From NCBI RefSeq assembly GCF_001649575.2, contig NC_051443.1:6656468-6720467 (forward strand): 64,000 nucleotides of DNA. The letters are read 5' to 3'. The first letter of the stretch is position 1, and each line of letters opens with the position of its first letter. Positions 1-11,139 of this stretch are shown one piece after another. The notes beneath the pieces are model-generated. The model was not told the DNA's origin. It ran no database searches and saw nothing but the letters and a program-made list of their open reading frames with translations. The stretch comes from Kryptolebias marmoratus (Eukaryota > Chordata > Actinopteri > Cyprinodontiformes > Rivulidae). The translations under genes and the position numbers were made by a program.

Positions 1-460
1 GGGAGACATGATTTAACAAGGACAGTGGGAAAAGGATCAAGCTGGCAGGTGGAGGACTTTGATTTGCTGATGATGCTGGAGATGTCATCAGCAGAGGGGA
101 GGGAGAAGACGGAAAAGGAGAGGGGGGGAGGGGGGAGGTCAACATAAATGCAAGTGGCGGTATTTGGACCAAGGTGTTTATGAATTAAATTGATTTTTTC
201 ATTGAAATAGAGTATTAAAGAGTTGCAGAAATCAGTGGAAGCCATGTGAGAGGGTAGAGAGTTAGGGGATGAGACTGAACGGTTAAGAAGAGAGAACAGT
301 GTTTTTGAATTGCCAACATTAGCACTGATGATGTCTGAGAAGTAGCTGGATTTGGTTTGGTCTTTATACTGGATTATGTGGTTCTTATAGAGTTCCTTGT
401 GGATAGTGAGACCGGTTTTCTTGTAGAGTCGCTCCAACCTCCAACCTGGAGTTGTTGAAT
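1..460 (-). mobile_element. L2-like LINE ORF2 fragment, cut by the window edge
   Basis: The minus strand reads open from about 440 down to base 1. Conceptual motifs include RLYKKTGLTIHKELYKNHI, then ISSIISKSKSSTCQLDP followed by FPTVLVKSCL. The S-S-T-C-x-L-D-P-x-P-T-x-L block is typical of the segment just before the reverse transcriptase fingers in fish L2/CR1-group LINE ORF2. The rest of the RT would lie left of the window. The upstream end fades near 460, where the reading frame is disturbed. Family assignment is from recalled motif pattern, not from a search. Probably a dead copy. Confidence 0.65.
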
Positions 461-489
461 TTATTATCAGCCTTTTACATTTTGGTGGC

Positions 490-1080
490 GGCCGATGATG
501 TTTTTGCCCGTGTCTGTCAGTTAGCGAAAGGATTCATGGGGTGGGTTTGATTGAAGCTCCCAAAATGCATTCATTAAATGTACATCCACAACTGATTAAC
601 TTCTAGAGTGGCCGTCACAGCCAAACGACCTTTGGAAACACAAAACCAGCTAGAACTCGACCAGCTGACAAATATTGAGCTAAAGTTTGATGTGGTGGTA
701 GCTGAGTGCTACACATTAAGGACATGAACTGTTGGCTTCAACCCATTTGTCTGTTAGCAAAATATCTCATAAACCACAGAACAAATTTTAATGAAACTCT
801 CAAGAGTGAAATCATTGGATGTGCATCTACAACTGATTAACTTTTAGAGTCAACTCAGCTGAAGGTGGCTGTAACTCAGTCAATTTCACAGATATTGAAC
901 TGAAACTAGGAGTGGTAGCAGCTGAGTCATTGTCAACATTTTGAGATCTTGCATAAAACATCATTCATAAGGTTTGACCAAAACGGCTGCAATGCTCTCA
1001 TTTTCAGCATACAGTGATATTAGTTTAAAACTGGAAAACAAAACTGTGGGTGATATGCATTCCTTCAGATCAGCTCTTTA
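490..1080 (+). repeat. Modular ~300-bp repeat family, copy A
   Basis: About two diverged units. Diagnostic blocks are 'tctgttagcaaaatatctca', 'taatgaaactctcaagag', 'ctacaactgattaacttt' and the terminal block ending 'gatatgcattccttcag' near 1068. No coding frame survives. The same blocks recur at a dozen loci in this window on both strands. The family is not one I can name. Confidence 0.6.
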
Positions 1081-1534
1081 ATTTGCTATGAGAGTTGCAT
1101 CGTTCTGTTATCTAAACAGAAACTCTCACTCAGAAGTGCTTGTTTATTTGTGATTTTATTTTCTGGGGGTGTTTACAGTGGGAAAAGCTGGACAGTTTCA
1201 GTCCTCTGTCCGCAGCAGCAGCACAAGTGTCTAACATGAAGAATTACAAAAAATAAAAATGAAAAAGTTATTTTTCAAGGCTTTTAAACTCTTTTAAACT
1301 CAAAAATTAAACTCATCAGACCTGGAGAAGTCAGAGGTCTTCTTATTAACCACTTAATGACACAAATATTTCCTCATCACCTCTTTAAGGACCAAATGTA
1401 AAACAAAATTTAAACACCGGAACAACAAAGTAAACACCTAACCCAGAAAAGGCCAAGCAAATCATAAAGTCAACTTTTATTGTGAAAAATTTGCGTCCAC
1501 ATAAATTGGCTGAAAAGCAAGGCTTCTGAGCCTT

Positions 1535-2235
1535 GGCCCGGTCCCAATACTCCCACTTGCACCCTCGTGTCCTTTAAATGTGCGTTCATGCTGAAGGGTT
1601 TGAGTGTGTAGTGTGTGTGTAGTGTGACCCAATTCTCCAGAGTGCTTTTTAGCCCTGCCCCTTTTGTGTACTACATCCGGCCTTCTGCGAGGCCCGCATC
1701 CAAGTGGACTTCTGTGTGTTTACCCACAATTCATCGCTGCATGTGACGTTTCGTTTTTTTTTTTAAATTATCTTTATTGACAATGAAAGGGTGTTTTATT
1801 AAAAGGTGGAAATATAGCAGTGGTGACAGAGCGAGCTGCGTCTGTCATGAAAAAAGCAGTTTTCAAATGTAAAGTATTAAAATAATTCTTGTTTCACTCT
1901 GCTGTACAGATGTGAATACTATCAAACTTTGTTCCGTATTCAACAAGTCAGAACAAAACACATTTGAACAGCCAAATATCTCCTGCAATGACTTATACTG
2001 TACTTTTAAAATCATACTGGCACCTTTTTAAAAAGCCAAAACAAGGACCGGTCCCGCCATGTTGGATGTCGCAGTTACGATGCAGAGGCGCAAGACAAAG
2101 ACGTAACCCGTACTGTCTCAATTCTCTAATGTCTGCCTGCTTGTAACCTGCGCACACGAACCCTTCTGTGCACTTTGACTGAGTACACACTTCATAGAGG
2201 GGCGTAGGGTGTAGTGTGAGTGTTGGGATCGGGCC
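1535..2235. mobile_element. Non-autonomous TIR DNA-transposon relic
   Basis: The two ends are inverted repeats of each other: the left begins ggcccggtcccaatactccc and the right, reverse-complemented, begins ggcccgatcccaacactcac. Similarity continues for about 35 bases. The roughly 700-bp interior has no transposase-like frame. A second copy in opposite orientation lies at about 42310-42430 plus 48274-48715, where a Gypsy element splits it. Target-site duplication is unclear (a shared ttg next to both ends), so the superfamily is not assigned. Confidence 0.55.
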
Positions 2236-3040
2236 TTTGTCACTTTACAGCCATGATGGGACATGATCGTCCAACGTGGAAGACACCAACACAGCTGCTT
2301 CCAGCTCCTACAACAAGACCAAAAACAAAGTGGTGGAAACACTGAAGCAAGCGGCCCAGACAGCTCCAACATGTGACGCTCAGACATCCCACAGAATCTC
2401 ATATCACTGTACTCATCATTGACTCTTTTTTTTTTTTTTTTGTTTATTTAGTTTTGTTTTCTGTTACAGTGCAGAGCAAATTATTGTGTTTCATTTAAAT
2501 CTGAGAGATTCTATGCTCAGGATTTGGTCTGAAACATAATGATGAATGCAACAATAATCGTTTATAATCGCATCGCAGCTCTCTGAATCCTACTGCCTAA
2601 AGGTTCCCACCTGTAATAAACAGCAGACAACTTGTAAAATAAATCCACTAAGAAAAAAAAAAGCTGTTAGCTAGAGAATTAAGGCAGTTATTTTCAGTAG
2701 TCCATTAGTACGACAAAGACACACGAAGGGGAGAGAGTTTCCTTGACAGAAAAACGCTCATTAAGAAACCGATTGTCTTTAAGACTCTGGTGAAATAAAA
2801 ACAAACTCCCGGTTCCACAACTTGGAACAGGGATTGTATTCCAGTCTTTTGAAGTTTTTATTCACCCACTTCATTTAGTGTGAGAAGACTGGAGAAAGCC
2901 TCCTGATATCATCTCCGAGGTCAAACACAGTCAGCTCCACTTCCTGCTTTTAGTCATTTGGCTGCAAGACTTTCTGTTGTTGTTGTTTTTTTAAAAAGTG
3001 CACATAGTGACTGAACAAGGCATCCGTCAGATGCTTGACA
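2236..3040. other. Downstream flank of torsin, including probable 3' UTR
   Basis: No ORF or transposon family is recognisable here. The part next to 3040 should be 3' UTR of the torsin gene, which runs on the minus strand. There are poly-T tracts near 2425 and 2985. Confidence 0.4.
2857..2862 (-). promoter_or_regulatory. Candidate polyadenylation signal for torsin
   Basis: The minus strand reads AATAAA here, about 180 bases past the torsin stop codon. It is the first good hexamer downstream, but AT-rich DNA yields such hexamers by chance. Confidence 0.35.
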
Positions 3041-3285
3041 TTATGCGTAGTAGTCCAGTTTGCTATCTATCGTCTTGCAGCCTTTAACAGAGAACACTCT
3101 GTCAAATTTGGGGAAATAAACCAAATCTTTGGCCACCTTGTTGGCCACATTCTGGTCCGGTTCGAGTCCTCTGGCTTTCATCTCAGCCTTGGTGCACTGG
3201 ATGATGTGTTTGTACTCCAGGGGCAGAAACGGCACAAAGAAGTCCACCAGGTTCTTGTCAATTAGACTTGTGCGATAAAAGCCAC
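3041..3285 (-). CDS. tor1: Torsin exon 5 (C-terminal, stop at 3041-3043)
   Basis: The acceptor has a pyrimidine-rich tract ending in cag just above 3285. The exon encodes the block ending [20 protein letters not shown], the helical lid, the GCK sensor-2 motif and the terminus KLDYYA. Where human TOR1A has the glutamate pair affected in DYT1 dystonia (AEEMTFFP), this exon reads AKDLVYFP, so the pair is Lys-Asp. Confidence 0.93.
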
Positions 3286-6200
3286 CTGAAAAAAAATTCA
3301 TGGGTGAATAATAATAATAAAAAAAAGATGTTTATGGATGATAATCATACAGGTACTGATATGATCTCCTCTCACTTTTGTTGTTGTTGAACACAGATAG
3401 CGAGAGCGATGTTTCGAGGTCTTTCAGCTCCATCTCTTCTCGATCTCGTCCCGCTCTCCAGAAGTCTAAAGCTGTCTCCACGATGCTCTCTCCTCCAGCA
3501 TTACTGAGACACATTCGAGCAAAACAGACATTCAAACATCTGCAGCTTTTTCTGTCTCTGCGAAACTTTTATTTATCTTTAAAGAAGCTGCAAAACTCCT
3601 AATTCTCTGTCCATTTTGAAGTTGGGTTCTGTCTCAAAGTTATTAACAATTAAAGACCTAGCAATGGGGTAAAGGTGTACCGAACTGATACCATTTGAAA
3701 AAAGGACGGACGGAGTCGTGCTGAAAAGCGATCGGGGTGCGACTCCCCATGAGGGAGCGCGCACGGGTGTGAGTGGTATTAAAGCACGCCTCCTCTGCGC
3801 TCTGGGGGTTTGGAAAGGGAAACAAATAATAGTCATCACTGACTGTGTTGCTATTAGCTAAGCTAGCAACGTGCCTTAGCTCTTCTGCAGCTATCTGAGA
3901 CATCTCTGCTACGAGTTCACTTCCTCTCAAATGAGGCGTTCTCCTCTACGGCCGAAAGCACAGGCATGAACAATCGATCTGCACATGGATCCTGCTCCTT
4001 CCTGGTTATTGGCCAATAGGAGAGGAGCTGGACCAAGAAGACAGCCTCCTCATTTGCATACTGAGGCAGAAATGCACACAGTAATGTAAAGAGGAGTAAA
4101 TGTCAAAAGAACAATGCTTGTATAAGGAAAAAGCAAAAGTAAAATATAAACATTACTTGATGAAATACACGTGTAAGAAAAAGGCAAAAGCAAAATATAT
4201 ACATTTCTGCTTTTATTTTTGATTACTGTTAGACGTAAACTTAGGCTGTGTGCCATCTATAACAGGGAAGATACTAATAGTTTATAACGTTCATGCAGAA
4301 CCTCACTTCAAAAAGATAAAATATCCTTTTTATGTTAGTGGAAAATCTGAAGTCTGCATAGAGACACAACCACACGCACACAAGAAAATAAGCACTTTAA
4401 ACATTTTTTAAAAAAGAATCAACGTATGGCTGTAAAGTGTGTTTTTTTATTTTCTTCAGGATTTTGCAGGTGGATTTGTATCCTGACTCCATGGTGCAGC
4501 AGATTCTATTATCTGACAAACAAAAGCCTTAAAACTATTTTTTTATATATATAAAAGCCAACAGCACAGAGACAGGAGGGGCCTTGCAGCTGCTCAGAGT
4601 ATCACATTTGCTCCATGTCAAGTTAATAATCTCTAAAAGCCTCAGACACTACGTTGGATATATTTACTGAAATTACACAATGTGAATGAAGTTGTTCAGA
4701 GTTCCTGCTGCACCTTCTGACAGAACCAAATTAAGATCACTAGACTGGATGAAACCAAGGCCACTGATTAAAACTGACACCATCAGCCTTATCACTTTTC
4801 ACCTGCTGGTTCTGCAAACTTTCACTGGAGATAGTTGGGATTAACGTATACACACTGCAGCCAGTCTGACACACTCCCTCTCTCATTATTCCAGTTTTTA
4901 ATGAAGTTTAGGAAAACATAAATCCTGAATATCCACAGTGAAGAGCTGTGAGTTCATATTAAGTAGTTTGTGTTAAACTAAGCTCAGCTGGAGTTCATTA
5001 AAGCTGTTCTGTGATCTGTCAATTAACATTTCAGAGCAAACATCATGACTTATTTCTGTCTAGATAGCTATTCTTGGTGATTGTTTTAATCATTCAAGTT
5101 TGGCTGGGTTAATAACACATTTATCAGTGATGTGACAAACTCAGAAAACAGTTTTTCTTTACTGTAATGGAGGCAGTCAATAATGTTTTTGAATAGGTTT
5201 GTATTCATTTGCAAAATATCATGAACCAGCTGATGGAGTTTATTGAAACTCTCAAAATAATTATTAGATGTACATCTACAGCTGATGAACGTTTAGAGTC
5301 AACACAATTCAATTTGGCTGCCACAGCCAACTGACCTTTGGAAACACAAGAATTGCTAAAACTGAATAAATCTGACAGATTTCCTTCTAACATTATGTGT
5401 GGTAGTAGTTGGGAGTGATTTCCAACACATACTCTGAGCGCTAACTGATTGAACAAGACGTTTGCTTTTACCAATAACTGTTTGAGTCATCCCTGATTGT
5501 TTGTTAGCAAAATCTCTCTCAGACAGTAGTCATTGGATGAACAACTGATTACCTTTTGGATCCAATTTGACTCAAGATGGCCTCTGCAGTTAATCAACTT
5601 TAACCAACAAGACAATGTCTACAACTTAGTAACATGAAATGAGATAAAATCTGATGTGGTAGTAACTGAAAACCACTCCCAACACATACTGTGAGTGCTA
5701 AAACATCACATAAGAGCTTATAATACCACGCAAGAATACATAATGTGATTTTTTTAAGTTTGACTACAATAGTTATAACTCTTAGTTTAAAACTAACATG
5801 AAAGAATGTGGGCAATTTGCATTTTTTACCAAAAGCTAAATAAAAACAAATGAAACAAAAACCAAGTTCATTTTGCACACAAAACTGTTAGAATTACATG
5901 TAGTAACTGTGCCTGTACTCGTCTCATCACACCATAAAGGTCTCATGAACAGAAACAACAGTCAACCATAAATATAAAACCTGAAACGTTCTGCATCCCG
6001 CTGCAGCTGTAAGACTTTTTTTAATGTTCCACACTGAATACATCACTAACTGAAGTCAAACTTATTCAGTGAATAATCAAAACAATTTATACTACAGATT
6101 GTTTGGTTTGTTCAAGAAATAAAACCAGCTGTTGGAGGTTTATCTCAAAGTATAAAGCTAAGCTCTGGACAGCGTTTCACCTGAGGAAGATGAAGATAGA

Positions 6201-8820
6201 CTTCCGATATGAAACTCCATCCAGCTTGTCGTAGTAGTCCAGGTACGGTTTGATGCTGTCAATCAGGCCGGGGTGCATCTTGTCCATCTCGTCGAAGATG
6301 AACAGGGAGCGTTCACAGTTGGAGATGTTTCCTTTGATCCACTGCTGTAACTGAGACTGAGGACAAGAGCAAAGAGCCCAGTTCACTCTAAGGCCTTTAG
6401 GTTTCTAAACCACATCTGTGGGAATCGTTACCTTGTAGGTGGCAATTTGACTGGGATGAGGGAAGTGAAGGGTGGATGTGAAGAGGTGGACGAAGCTGCT
6501 GTGCATTCCTTCTTTGTAAACATTTTCGGCGATGAGCTTACTGACGAAGTTCTTCCCGGTGCCGGTCCATCCGTGCAGAGAGAGAACCAGAGGCTTCTTT
6601 GGGTTCTCGTTGTTCATGAATCCATTCACAGCTTTTAAAACGATACGTGATGCGATGTGCTGCCCAAAAAGTTTCTCATCCAGGTCGGTCTGTAGTCCTA
6701 ACAGATTCACAGAGGAAAGTCATTAGCAGAATAATGGCTGTGAACACGGCAGAACCCTTAGTGAACTGGATTTGATCAAACCCACAAAAAAGAGACGAGA
6801 CCGCAGAAACGGTGGCGAATCACTTTAGAAACAATAAATATTGGGTTAATGTTGCGGGAAGGTTGCAGTGTTTTGGGCAAAGTTGCAAAAAGTTGTGATT
6901 TCACTGGGTTTGCTTGATTTTGCGTCAAAAGTTGTGATCGCAACATCGCAAAATCTTGGAGGGTCTGGTTATTACTGTTTCAAAGCACATTCAAAACCAG
7001 CAAAACTTGACCATCACAATTTAACTAAACAAGACAACAAAATAATATTAAAAAAAACTAAGAAATACACTTAATAAGACAAAAACAATAGTCAAACTAT
7101 ATAAGATCTGTCTCCTACTATATTTAAATAAAAGAAAAGTGGCACGTTTTAAAAAGAAGTTTAAGTATCTCAACAGTCTGAGTGGTGCGTACATGCAGAG
7201 TTAACTATTCCACAGATCTGGAGCAGTCACAGTAACAGTCTGTTAGTTTGGATCTGGGAACATCTCAGAGAAACTGACTTGTTGATCAGAGAGGTCTTAC
7301 TAGTGCATGAGAGTTGGGAAGATAAAGACGCCAGTAGAGAAAAGTCAACAATGGGGAGTAAAGACATTGTTCTCGCAAAATCCTGAGTGTTGTTTTTCAG
7401 CATTTTCCCAGTGAACATATACATAAACACGGGTACAACTGTTCCCATCAGTATCTGCAAGGATCAGAACAAGTTCCATTTTGCTGCAGAATGGAGCTGA
7501 ACCAGCAGAACTTGATTCCCTACAGGTTTATGAAGCTTATTTTGCTGCAAGAAAGCCTTTTGGAGAGCAGTCTGATCTGTCACTACAAGTTCTATCAACA
7601 ACAGCAGACAGATTTAATTTTTTATGGGATTTTTGCCACACGATTTCTACCTTCCATACATACAGCAGTGTTTACAGGTCTCTCCTTCTGTCCTGTTTTT
7701 GCACCGGACCATTTTCTGAGATAATTTTTTTTAAGTCAATAAACTCTGACCAATTAGTAACTCAGAAATATGGCTTCTAACCCAAAGAGCTGAACTTTTT
7801 TTGACAGACCAGCTATTTTGCTTTAAATTTTAGTTTTCTATTAATAGAAATATTTTATTAGCAAAAAAATCATTGAATAATAAATAACAATGCTTGACTC
7901 AATACGCAGAACGGTTGCTACGGGTGCCTAAGAGGGTCAAACATTATTCAGCGCTGAAAGAAAAAAAAAATCCAGATAACTTTCGGTTTTCATGCTTTCT
8001 AACGAGGCGCTCTCGTCAAACACCTGATCCAAATAGTGCAAATACAGGTCGATAAAACTGTCCGTCTTTTGACTCTTCGTGTACTAGAAACCCGCCTGTA
8101 AGTGCTCACCTGTAGCGTTGAAGGCGATCCATTTCTTATCACAACTTTCGTGAAAATAGTTGTAAATGGTCCGGCCCAGAGCCGCAGTCCCTACACCGAC
8201 TAGCACCGTTGTTGTGATCGGATCAAAGGCGTTCACCAGCACCCCGGCTGTCAGTAAAACGTGTAAGCACAAGCATATACCTGACACTTTCATCGTCAGA
8301 ACCGATTAATTCCAGACATGAGTCGTTTCCTTGTGACAAAACAGTTTCAATACCTCGAGAGACCAAAATAAAAAGGCGCTAAAGCTGCAGAAAACTAGCT
8401 ACCTACGTTACAACGGGGAACTTCCTACTACGTCACAGTCACGTGATACACGAGTTCCGGTCAATACACTCAACAGGGCGTTCGTGTTTGAAAAACAACC
8501 AATTTCAACTGTTCAAAATATCTTTGTTTTACTCGCGTAAAATGTGGCGTTTTCCAGTTATTTAAAGGTGATTATTTAAAATTGTCATGGGACTCAGTTA
8601 CGTGCTTGCTGGAGGTTTTACCTGTTTTGTTGAAAGAAATCCACTCCTGGCGGCAGCACTCGTGGAAATAGTAGAAAATGTTTTGGTAGCTGGCTAAAAT
8701 CCCGGTAAGAGCAGCAGCCATGCTGACCGCTATAGTGGTACTGATGGGCTCTAGTGCCTCCGCCATGCCGGAACAGAACAGCACACACAGCAGCAGGACG
8801 TAGTGCTTCCTCGGCTTCAT
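3041..8820 (-). CDS. tor1: Torsin-1-type AAA+ ATPase gene, five coding exons with two alternative first exons
   Basis: Torsins are AAA+ ATPases of the ER lumen and perinuclear space that need the partners LAP1 or LULL1 for activity. Exons join in frame: first exon (8110-8293 or 8622-8820), then 6432-6697, 6181-6356, 3376-3503 and 3041-3285, with consensus GT/AG borders and matching phases. The product is 332 or 337 residues, against about 332 for human TOR1A. Visible motifs in the 332-residue form: signal peptide and hydrophobic N-terminus, Walker A GWTGTGKN around 104-111, Walker B FIFDEMDK around 169-176, sensor-1 LSNAGG, and the torsin-specific C-terminal GCK around 320-322. It resembles both TOR1A and TOR1B, so the exact fish paralogue name is open. 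No frameshift is seen. Confidence 0.93.
3376..3503 (-). CDS. tor1: Torsin exon 4
   Basis: 128 nt. It carries sensor-1 SNAGGESI and the blocks [20 protein letters not shown] and [10 protein letters not shown]. The donor is aaaa|gtgagag, leaving one base that joins GT of exon 5 to make a serine codon (NNNKSGF, like human NNKNSGF). Confidence 0.93.
3504..6180 (-). other. Torsin intron 3
   Basis: A 2.7-kb intron. It contains one modular-repeat copy (about 5180-5830) and several AT-rich stretches. Bases 3650-3960 are more GC-rich and hold two unrelated short minus-strand ORFs, but no splice-bounded exon or known element is evident there. Confidence 0.6.
5180..5830 (+). repeat. Modular ~300-bp repeat family, copy B
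   Basis: About two units inside torsin intron 3. Blocks seen: 'gttagcaaaatctctctcag', 'acagctgatgaacgtttaga', 'ccaacacatactctgagcgc'. It runs opposite to the torsin transcript. Confidence 0.6.
6181..6356 (-). CDS. tor1: Torsin exon 3 (Walker B)
   Basis: 176 nt. It carries [20 protein letters not shown] then [23 protein letters not shown], with the Walker B Asp-Glu pair, and ends FIFL plus two bases that complete serine with exon 4. The acceptor is tcctcag and the donor ctcag|gtgaaa. Confidence 0.94.
6432..6697 (-). CDS. tor1: Torsin exon 2 (Walker A)
   Basis: 266 nt. It starts after ctgttag and ends at tacaag|gtaacg. It encodes [19 protein letters not shown], then the P-loop region [20 protein letters not shown], then [13 protein letters not shown]. 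The two leading bases GA need a first exon ending in G, which both first exons supply. Confidence 0.94.
6698..8109 (-). other. Torsin intron 1 (proximal)
   Basis: No extra exon is visible. At 6853-6970 is a truncated minus-orientation end of the hAT-like element found whole at 49290-50189: it shares the reverse complement of 'cagaccctccaggattttgc' and of the 'cgcaactttgcccaaaacac' region. The rest is unassigned AT-rich DNA. Confidence 0.55.
6853..6970 (-). mobile_element. Truncated hAT-like element end
   Basis: The reverse complement matches the left end of the element at 49290, including the terminal ccagaccctccaagatttt and the gttgcgatc core. Only about 120 bases and one terminus remain. 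Confidence 0.55.
8110..8293 (-). CDS. tor1: Torsin alternative first exon 1a
   Basis: ATG at 8291-8293, donor acag|gtgagc at 8109/8108. It encodes a signal peptide ([20 protein letters not shown]), then [20 protein letters not shown] and a [10 protein letters not shown] block matching the torsin FAECC region. It leaves one base (G) for exon 2, giving 332 residues. It is the first exon nearest to exon 2. Confidence 0.9.
8622..8820 (-). CDS. tor1: Torsin alternative first exon 1b
   Basis: ATG at 8818-8820, donor acag|gtaaaa. It encodes [20 protein letters not shown], then [20 protein letters not shown] and FHECCRQEW. The LEPIS and ECC blocks are closer to human TOR1A (VEPIS, FAECC) than exon 1a is. 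It ends in the same phase as exon 1a, so it can splice to exon 2 to give 337 residues. It could instead be the stranded first exon of a deleted tandem torsin paralogue. Confidence 0.85.
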
Positions 8821-8897
8821 TCTATCGCTTCAAACTGCGAGGCTGACAAAGCTAGCTGAAGCCAGAAAGCAGCCCGCCTACTGTTTGCCACGGAGAA

Positions 8898-8998
8898 GCG
8901 TTTCTTCTTCTTCTTCTGTGATGTTTTATGGCGGTTGGCAAATAACGGAAGGTGTGCATTACCGCCACCTACTGATATGGAGTGTGGTTCGTGATGGT

Positions 8999-9079
<81 letters not shown>

Positions 9080-10206
9080 TATATACCTCTACATATAAAT
9101 ATACTTATACACATCAACCCACGCACTCGATTATACATACTTATACCCAACTATGTATTCTACCCATCTATATCATACAAACATTCACAAACACACATAC
9201 TATAATCAAATTCTATGAAATAATTTTGTTTTCTTTAAAAACCTAATAATTATCTGAATATGTTTACTCCTCAAATTCTTCCTCAAAATATCTGTTAAAT
9301 GAATTTTTTCCTTAATTTTTTCAAACTCTCTCCTCATATATCTTCTTTCTTTTCTATATTTATGACATTCTAATATAACATGCTCTACGGTTTCGTATTT
9401 TCCACAATCACATTTGCCAGTATTATGCTTTTGTATTTTATAAAGTGTAAAATTAAGTCCTGTATGTCCAAATCTCAACCTTGCTATCACTCTTTCCTCC
9501 TTTCTATTTCTTTTTCCACCTCTTTTTTCCCCTACTGTCTTCTGAATTTTATAAAACCACCTTCCTGTTCTTCCTCCATCCCACCTTTTTTGCCATTCTT
9601 CCATCAGTTTTTGTTTAACTATACTCTTTCCCTCAGATTTACTTGTTTTAACTGTAAAACTAATAGTATTTTGAATTTCCCTCTTTGCCATTTTATCTGC
9701 CCTCTCATTTCCTTCTACTCCAATATGAGCTGGAACCCACACAAACGTAACTACCAAACCCATATTTTGTAATCTGAATAATATATGAAATATTTCTAAT
9801 AGAATGTCCATCCTACTATCCTGCCAGAGTGATTATTCTTTAAACGTAATAGTGCAGAGCTCGAATCCGAACATATTATTGTTTTTAATGGCTTTATGTC
9901 TTCTACCCATTGTAATGCTAATAATATTGCCAACATTTCTCCTGTGTATACTGATAACCCGTCTGTAATTCGTTTTCCTATTTTTATATTGAATTCTGGT
10001 ACTACAAAGGCTATTCCTATTTTCCCATTTATTTTTGATGCATCTGTATAAATTTGAATATATTGATAATAACTGTTTAAATATAACTGTACTGAATAAT
10101 TATCTATGATGTAAGATTTTTCTTGTTTCTTTTCCATTATTGACATATTTACTATTGCTTCTGGTAAAATCCAAGGTGGTATAATTGATATTGGTATTGG
10201 TATTGA
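8898..10206 (-). mobile_element. 5'-truncated RNase H-bearing LINE (I/Nimb-like), copy 1
   Basis: The 3' end lies at 8898-8920 as a (ttc)n tract, the complement of a GAA-type tail. Next come 3' UTR blocks shared with the plus-strand copy at 34700-34790 (gtaggtggcggtaatgcac). Coding remnants occupy 9206-9811 and 9796-10146 in different frames. They show the RNase H motifs YTDASK, GEMLAILLALQW, CSDSSSALL and WVPAHIGVEGNERAD, then a Cys/His block CDCGKYETVEHVILEC. A frameshift near 9800 breaks it. A likely target duplication gagaagcgttt/gagaagcattt (one mismatch) flanks it. The clade is inferred from the RNase H domain and tail. Confidence 0.75.
9001..9075. repeat. (TA)n microsatellite, 75 bp
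   Basis: Uninterrupted AT dinucleotides inside the LINE copy's 3' UTR, about 180 bp upstream of torsin exon 1b. Its length is likely to vary between individuals and assemblies. Confidence 0.95.
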
Positions 10207-10935
10207 GAAGCATTTGGCAAAACACAGAGGGTGTGTATTACCGCCACCTACTGGTATGGAATGTGGCTCGCTATGTATTATTTTCTAACTATGTCTGTAC
10301 TATATAATTAAATTCTAATAAACAGTTTCGTTTTTTAAACAAACTAATTATAATTTGTGTATGTTTGCTCCCTAAATTCTTTTGTAAAGTGTCTATTATG
10401 TTTAACTTTTCTTTAATCCTTTCAAACTCTCTCTTCATTTATTTTCTCTCTTCTTCATATTTTTGACTTTCGAATATAACATTTTATTGTTTCATCCTCC
10501 CCACAGTGGTCACATTTCCCTGAATTATGCTTCTGTATTTTAAAAATGTATAATGACCAAATCTGAGTCCTGTTATTAATCTTTCCTATTAATCTGCTCC
10601 TTCTTCCAGGTCTCATTTCTCTTGCTGCCCTTTGGACCCTTTAAAACCATTGTCCTTTGTTTTCTCCATCCTACCTTTTTGCCATTCTTTCTTCAGTCTT
10701 TGTTTGATTAAACTTTTTGCTTCAGATTTGCTTATATTTACAGTGAAGTTATTATGATTTTGAGTTGCCTTCTTTGCTGCCTTACCTCCTGTTTCATTTC
10801 CTTTTCGTCCAATATGTGCAGGTACCTTTAAAATACCACAGTTAAACCCATCCTTTTATTCTGAATAATGTATGCAGTATTTCTAATAAAATGTCCAGCC
10901 TGCTGTCTGAATGATTGCAGCAAATCGTTATGGAT
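10207..10935 (-). mobile_element. RNase H-bearing LINE, copy 2, more decayed
   Basis: The same 3' UTR block (ttaccgccacctactggtat near 10239-10258) restarts here, followed by a degraded match to the zinc-block and pre-tail coding region of copy 1. There are many stops and indels. The two copies lie head to tail in the same orientation, so this one was probably resident when copy 1 inserted next to it. Confidence 0.6.
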
Positions 10936-11139
10936 ATGATGTCAGGGTCCAAAGGTGGTTCTTCTTTTACGGTTTTATTTGCTCTTAGGGGACCTGTTGC
11001 TAACGGCTTTTGGTGGTGTAATCACGCGCAAGGATGAGAATTCTGTCTTTTTCCTGGGATCCGGATGCTTTGGATCAGTTTAGCAACAAGAGCCAGCTTT
11101 TTATGGTCCCAAACTGCTGTCAGTGTTCCTACCATTTTA
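10936..11139. other. Unassigned intergenic DNA
   Basis: No gene, repeat family or structure is recognisable. Confidence 0.4.

Noticed and set aside
8885..9076. ORF ending in Tyr-Ile repeats
   Set aside because: Produced by the (TA)n microsatellite.
9380..9772. 130-codon plus-strand ORF
   Set aside because: Antisense shadow of the LINE RNase H/zinc frame.
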